A stretch of DNA of 64,000 bases from Diphasiastrum complanatum. Its lineage: Eukaryota; Streptophyta; Lycopodiopsida; Lycopodiales; Lycopodiaceae. Position 1 is the stretch's first letter. The number at the start of each line of letters is the position of its first letter. Positions 60,877 through 64,000 of this stretch are shown piece after piece. The stretch lies in NCBI GenBank assembly GCA_029204225.1, contig CM055111.1, forward strand, positions 22,647,355 to 22,711,354, read 5' to 3'. Both the position numbers and the translations under genes were made by a program. The notes below the pieces were generated by a model. It ran no database searches. It had not been told where the DNA came from and worked only from the letters and a program-made list of their open reading frames with translations.

Positions 60877-62083
60877 GTGTGTATCCTGTGTTGTTATTGC
60901 ACACTCTGTTGTTGGCTACTGCATTTGACCAGGAATTAGAATCCTTTGTTGATTCTTTAACAAAGGTAGTAAGGGTCTTTATAATAAATAAGTACTGTTC
61001 TTAGGCTTTTGACTATTGGAGATTTCTTTCTGTTTGCAAGCGCGAGCTAGTGCACTATGTTGTTTGCACAAATTTACAAGTACAAAAAGGTCCATCCAAA
61101 ACATTGGGAAACAGGGTTTTCATTGGGAGGGCCCTATTTGATGTAATATAAAATGTATCTCGCTAGCTTAGGAGTCGCACAAAAGTTGAAGCTGGTACAT
61201 AAAATAGCTGCTGGAGTAAGTGAGACATTTAAAAAACTCAAGTATAGCCAATAAGGCAACCGATAGTTACACTTAACTACGAGTAGCTTGACAGCATTGA
61301 TGACAAATGTTAGACAAGTTGCATAAGCGAGACACATCTGACATTGTGAAAAAATCAACTGGTTTTTGGCCACAAATCTTCCACATGACACTGTGAGAAC
61401 ATTCCAACATATGGAAGTGTCTTGGTTAGACAATCAAACAATACCATCTCCAAAAACAGCAGATTTGGCAAAGACAGTTTGAAGGGTGGGTTAGAAAACG
61501 AGCAATATTAGTCCACAAACATTGAAAATCCAATCTTCTGTAGGAAGAATAAACGAGTAAAAGTCTCCTCAATGTTCATAAAGAGGTGACACAGATGGGA
61601 GTTGAGATAGGGTCTTTTACAACTCGAGGGGGGAGTCAGCAGCTAATTCTGTATAGAATATTTTAAGGGCATAGTTCTTGATATGGGGATTGTGGATTAA
61701 AAAAAAGCCCACCAACCCCGACAGGAGCAATGTAGATTGTTCTAGGTGAGAAGCTTTATAGAAAGCCATCTTGTGATCAAGTTGTAGAAAGACTTGGTAC
61801 TAGGTAATAGATTACATTGTGCTAACAAAAACCTTGATGGGTAGAGAGCTAAGTCACTAGTCTTAGTAAGGCTACAAAAAATATCGCGTTGAAGACTCAA
61901 GCACTAAGGATCAATCATAGCATAGCGGAGGTCACGATGAAAAGTAGTCCACACATGCATACCCTCTCCATCAGGCTCAGTACGAAACACACGCCACCAA
62001 GTAGTAGCTCGTCCATCCAAGTGTAGGGCAGCTAATTGGATCTTCTAGACGTTGGTCTTGGGATACATCAGAAAGTATGTTTC
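60877..62083. other. Presumed intron 2 of the SRPBCC gene, no further exon seen
   Basis: AT-rich DNA with short frames only. It leads into the LTR element F. Confidence 0.5.
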
Positions 62084-62339
62084 TGTTAGAAGTAATAAAT
62101 GATAATGTTAGTTTCCCATAGGTTACTTTGACCCAAAAGGTCGAGACTTGTGTAACCATGGGTTAGGTTTATTATTTAGACCATGTTAAGTCAGTTTTAG
62201 TTGAGTTGGATCCAATTTTGGTCCAGTAGTAATTCGTGGGTCCAAGTAAAGTCTAATTATGTTAAGGGACCCAATCTTGACTTTTGGGGGTGCCCTATAA
62301 TTAATAGTGGGTCTTGGAAGGTTCTAGAACTTAGGCCCT

Positions 62340-63193
62340 ACCAAAAGAGATCGTCTTCCTCTTTGAAGGTAGAAGAGCAAAGTCATGCAAAGTTTGATCA
62401 TTGTCTTTCTACAAGTACAAGTTTGCATCGGAATGTTGGTATGGTAAAACATTCTTCTTCTCTTGAGCCATTTGTTGCAAATGATGGATGCATTAGTGAA
62501 GAACTTTATGAGCAAGCTTCTCAAGATAATGTTTTGGAAAAGGCTGAAATCAAGCATTCTTTGAAGCCATTTTGTACTAATGGAGGAGGGGAAAAAATCA
62601 TGTCAATTATTACATTGGTTCAAAGTGGTGTGTTGCTGGATTTTTTGAGTGTTCAAAGTGGCAAGCTGTTGGTTTTTTTCTTGAAGATGGTGGACACCAG
62701 ATTCAGCCATGGTTTATTGATCATTTTCAACCTATGTTACATCGTGAGCATCCTATTATGCATCGGGAACGGCCTGCGGAAGGTTTTTGGACAGCAAGGT
62801 CCACATTTGGAACACTTTGGAGAGCAAGGTGTTTGTGATTTTGTGGCTGTTGGACAGCCTGCTACAACCTCTTGTTGGTTGTCCGAGTCTTTGCGGGATA
62901 GCAAAGCATCTTTTTACCTTAGAGGAAACACACATGTCTCACCAAAATCAGTACCTTATGCTGATTTTCATGTTTTGATGCTTACTTCTTATGATGACGG
63001 CGTTGTCTTACCTAGTGTTGGTGAGCAGATCATTGATAGTAAGATTCAGGAGCATGTGATGGTAAAAGAGTATCATACTCTTCTTTATGTTTCTTGTGGT
63101 AAGAAGACTCATGGAATCTTGTGGGAACCATTGATGGATTTCAAATCCATATTTCGGCTTGTGGCTGGTTTTTTGGTTACCTACTTTGGATGA
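62340..63193 (+). CDS. Unrecognised ORF inside element F
   Basis: The open frame runs about 285 codons from the internal boundary to TGA at 63191-63193, continuous with LTR-derived codons upstream (open from 62201). Recognisable segments include a Ser-rich start, a hydrophobic stretch (LLIIFNLCYIVSILLCIGN), then HLEHFGEQGVCDFVAVGQPA, then YADFHVLMLTSYDDGVVLPS. I recognise no domain. It may be a captured host sequence or decayed retroelement coding. No start-codon context or splice signals support translation. Confidence 0.35.
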
Positions 63194-63464
63194 AGCATGC
63201 TTGTCTTTACTCTTCGACTTTATGCTACTGCACTTCGTATTCTACATCTCTTCTACATCGGGCATGATTGGGGCTGAGATTTTGGCTACTTCGACTACTT
63301 CAAGCTGAAGTTTTTTTTTGGTGGCATTAAGCTTGGACAACAAGCTACATCTTTTCTTTTTCGGCTACATGGAGTTTTGGGCAGCATGCAACACTTTGCA
63401 TTTTTGTTGCAATTTTTCATACTTTATGTCATGTTATGTTTTTTACATTATCATTTAAGGAGGG

Positions 63465-63916
63465 TGTTAGAAGTAATAAATGATAATGTTAGTTTCCCAT
63501 AGGTTACTTTGATCCAAAAGGTCAAGACTTGTGTAACCATGGGTTAGGTTTATTATTTAGACCATGTTAAGTCAGTTTTAGTTGAGTTGGACCCAATTTT
63601 GGTCCAGTGGTAATTCGTGGGTCCAAGTAAAGTCTAATTATGTTAAGGGACGCTATCTTGACTTTTGGGGGTGCCCTATAATTAGTAGTGGGTCTTGGAA
63701 GGTTCTAGAACTTGGGGTTTGGAAGAGTCTAGGCCCTTGGAAGGCCTATTTATATGTACCCAATGTTCATTTGTAATTCATTCCCTTTCAAGCATTACTA
63801 CTACTTTCTCTCTCCTTGAGGGCGTCTAACCCTCTCCTTCTTCTTCTTCTTCTTCTTCTTCTTCTTGTCTATGGAGATTGAATGGTAGAAGGATCTTGGC
63901 ACTTTGATTTCCTACA
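63465..63916 (+). repeat. 3' LTR of element F
   Basis: Its first 255 bp match 62084-62335 with few differences. It contains a (TTC)n run at about 63836-63866 near its end. Confidence 0.85.
63836..63866. repeat. (TTC)n microsatellite
   Basis: About ten TTC units inside the 3' LTR of element F. Confidence 0.9.
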
Positions 63917-64000
63917 GTTTCCAACTTAGCAAACCAATTTTCTAACGGATTCCCATCAGTGGAAACAGAATAGGTAGTAAGTTGGATCCTATCACGAAAG

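Larger units (their letters stand above)
62084..63916 (+). mobile_element. Compact non-autonomous LTR element F
   Basis: The element is bounded by TGTTAGAAGTAATAAATG at 62084 and TTTCCTACA at 63916, with GTTTC direct repeats outside (62079-62083 and 63917-63921). The 3' LTR is 63465-63916 (452 bp), preceded by a purine tract AAGGAGGG. The 5' LTR is cut at about 62335 by a deletion that also removed the primer-binding site. Total length is only 1833 bp. No gag or pol similarity. It probably sits in an intron of the SRPBCC gene. Confidence 0.82.

Noticed and set aside
61134-61433. Minus-strand 99-codon ORF in the presumed intron of the SRPBCC gene
   Set aside because: No recognisable domain, low-complexity hydrophobic composition and no splice or promoter support.

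Overview
This window reads as nuclear DNA of a land plant, most likely a seed plant with a transposon-rich genome. Three host genes are recognisable, all of plant type: a cytokinin-response-factor (CRF) AP2/ERF transcription factor at the left edge, an intact four-exon cytosolic ribosomal protein L3 gene in the middle, and the 5' part of a plastid-type COQ10/START-like (SRPBCC) gene near the right edge. Copia and Gypsy LTR retrotransposons in nested, truncated and frameshifted copies fill most of the rest, with microsatellites between them. I cannot name the species from the sequence alone.

Layout. 1-1641: CRF gene. 2560-7364: a 101-bp tandem duplication, two copies of a Gypsy 5' region (element C), a Gypsy integrase relic and a displaced piece of a Copia LTR. 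7365-9618: LTR, primer-binding site and gag of Copia element A. 9619-17333: Gypsy material, namely a chromovirus end, then the coding region of element C with gag, zinc knuckles, protease fused to integrase, and an unrecognised ORF downstream of integrase ending in a coiled coil. 17334-22671: Copia element B, interrupted by a solo LTR. 22672-26777: pol and 3' LTR of element A on the minus strand. 26778-33850: gene-poor DNA with microsatellites and degenerate repeats. 33850-38870: a B-like fragment and a second A fragment (A2). 39125-40826: RPL3. 43534-46270: a non-coding LTR element. 47138-53407: a young Copia element D with near-identical LTRs and target duplications. 55200-57895: a Penelope-like reverse transcriptase relic joined to Copia fragment E. 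59503-60876: two exons of the SRPBCC gene. 62084-63916: a compact non-autonomous LTR element (F), probably inside that gene's next intron.

The most informative structural result is that 9619-26777 behaves as one inverted block. Element A (target duplication TTACA) lies inside the 3' LTR of element B (target duplication ATTGA/ATTTA), which lies inside the 5' leader of element C. All three are split in the current order, and all three become continuous if that about 17.2-kb segment is flipped. This is either a real inversion with breakpoints in the gag zinc knuckle of element A, or an assembly orientation error.

Other points of interest are the plant-hosted Penelope-like RT relic, the post-integrase accessory ORF of element C, the CACACGTGTG (G-box) palindromes repeated in the LTRs of element D, the duplicated TATA region in the A2 LTR upstream of RPL3, and the compact element F with an unrecognised ORF. 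No self-contained novel defence or regulatory gene system is visible.
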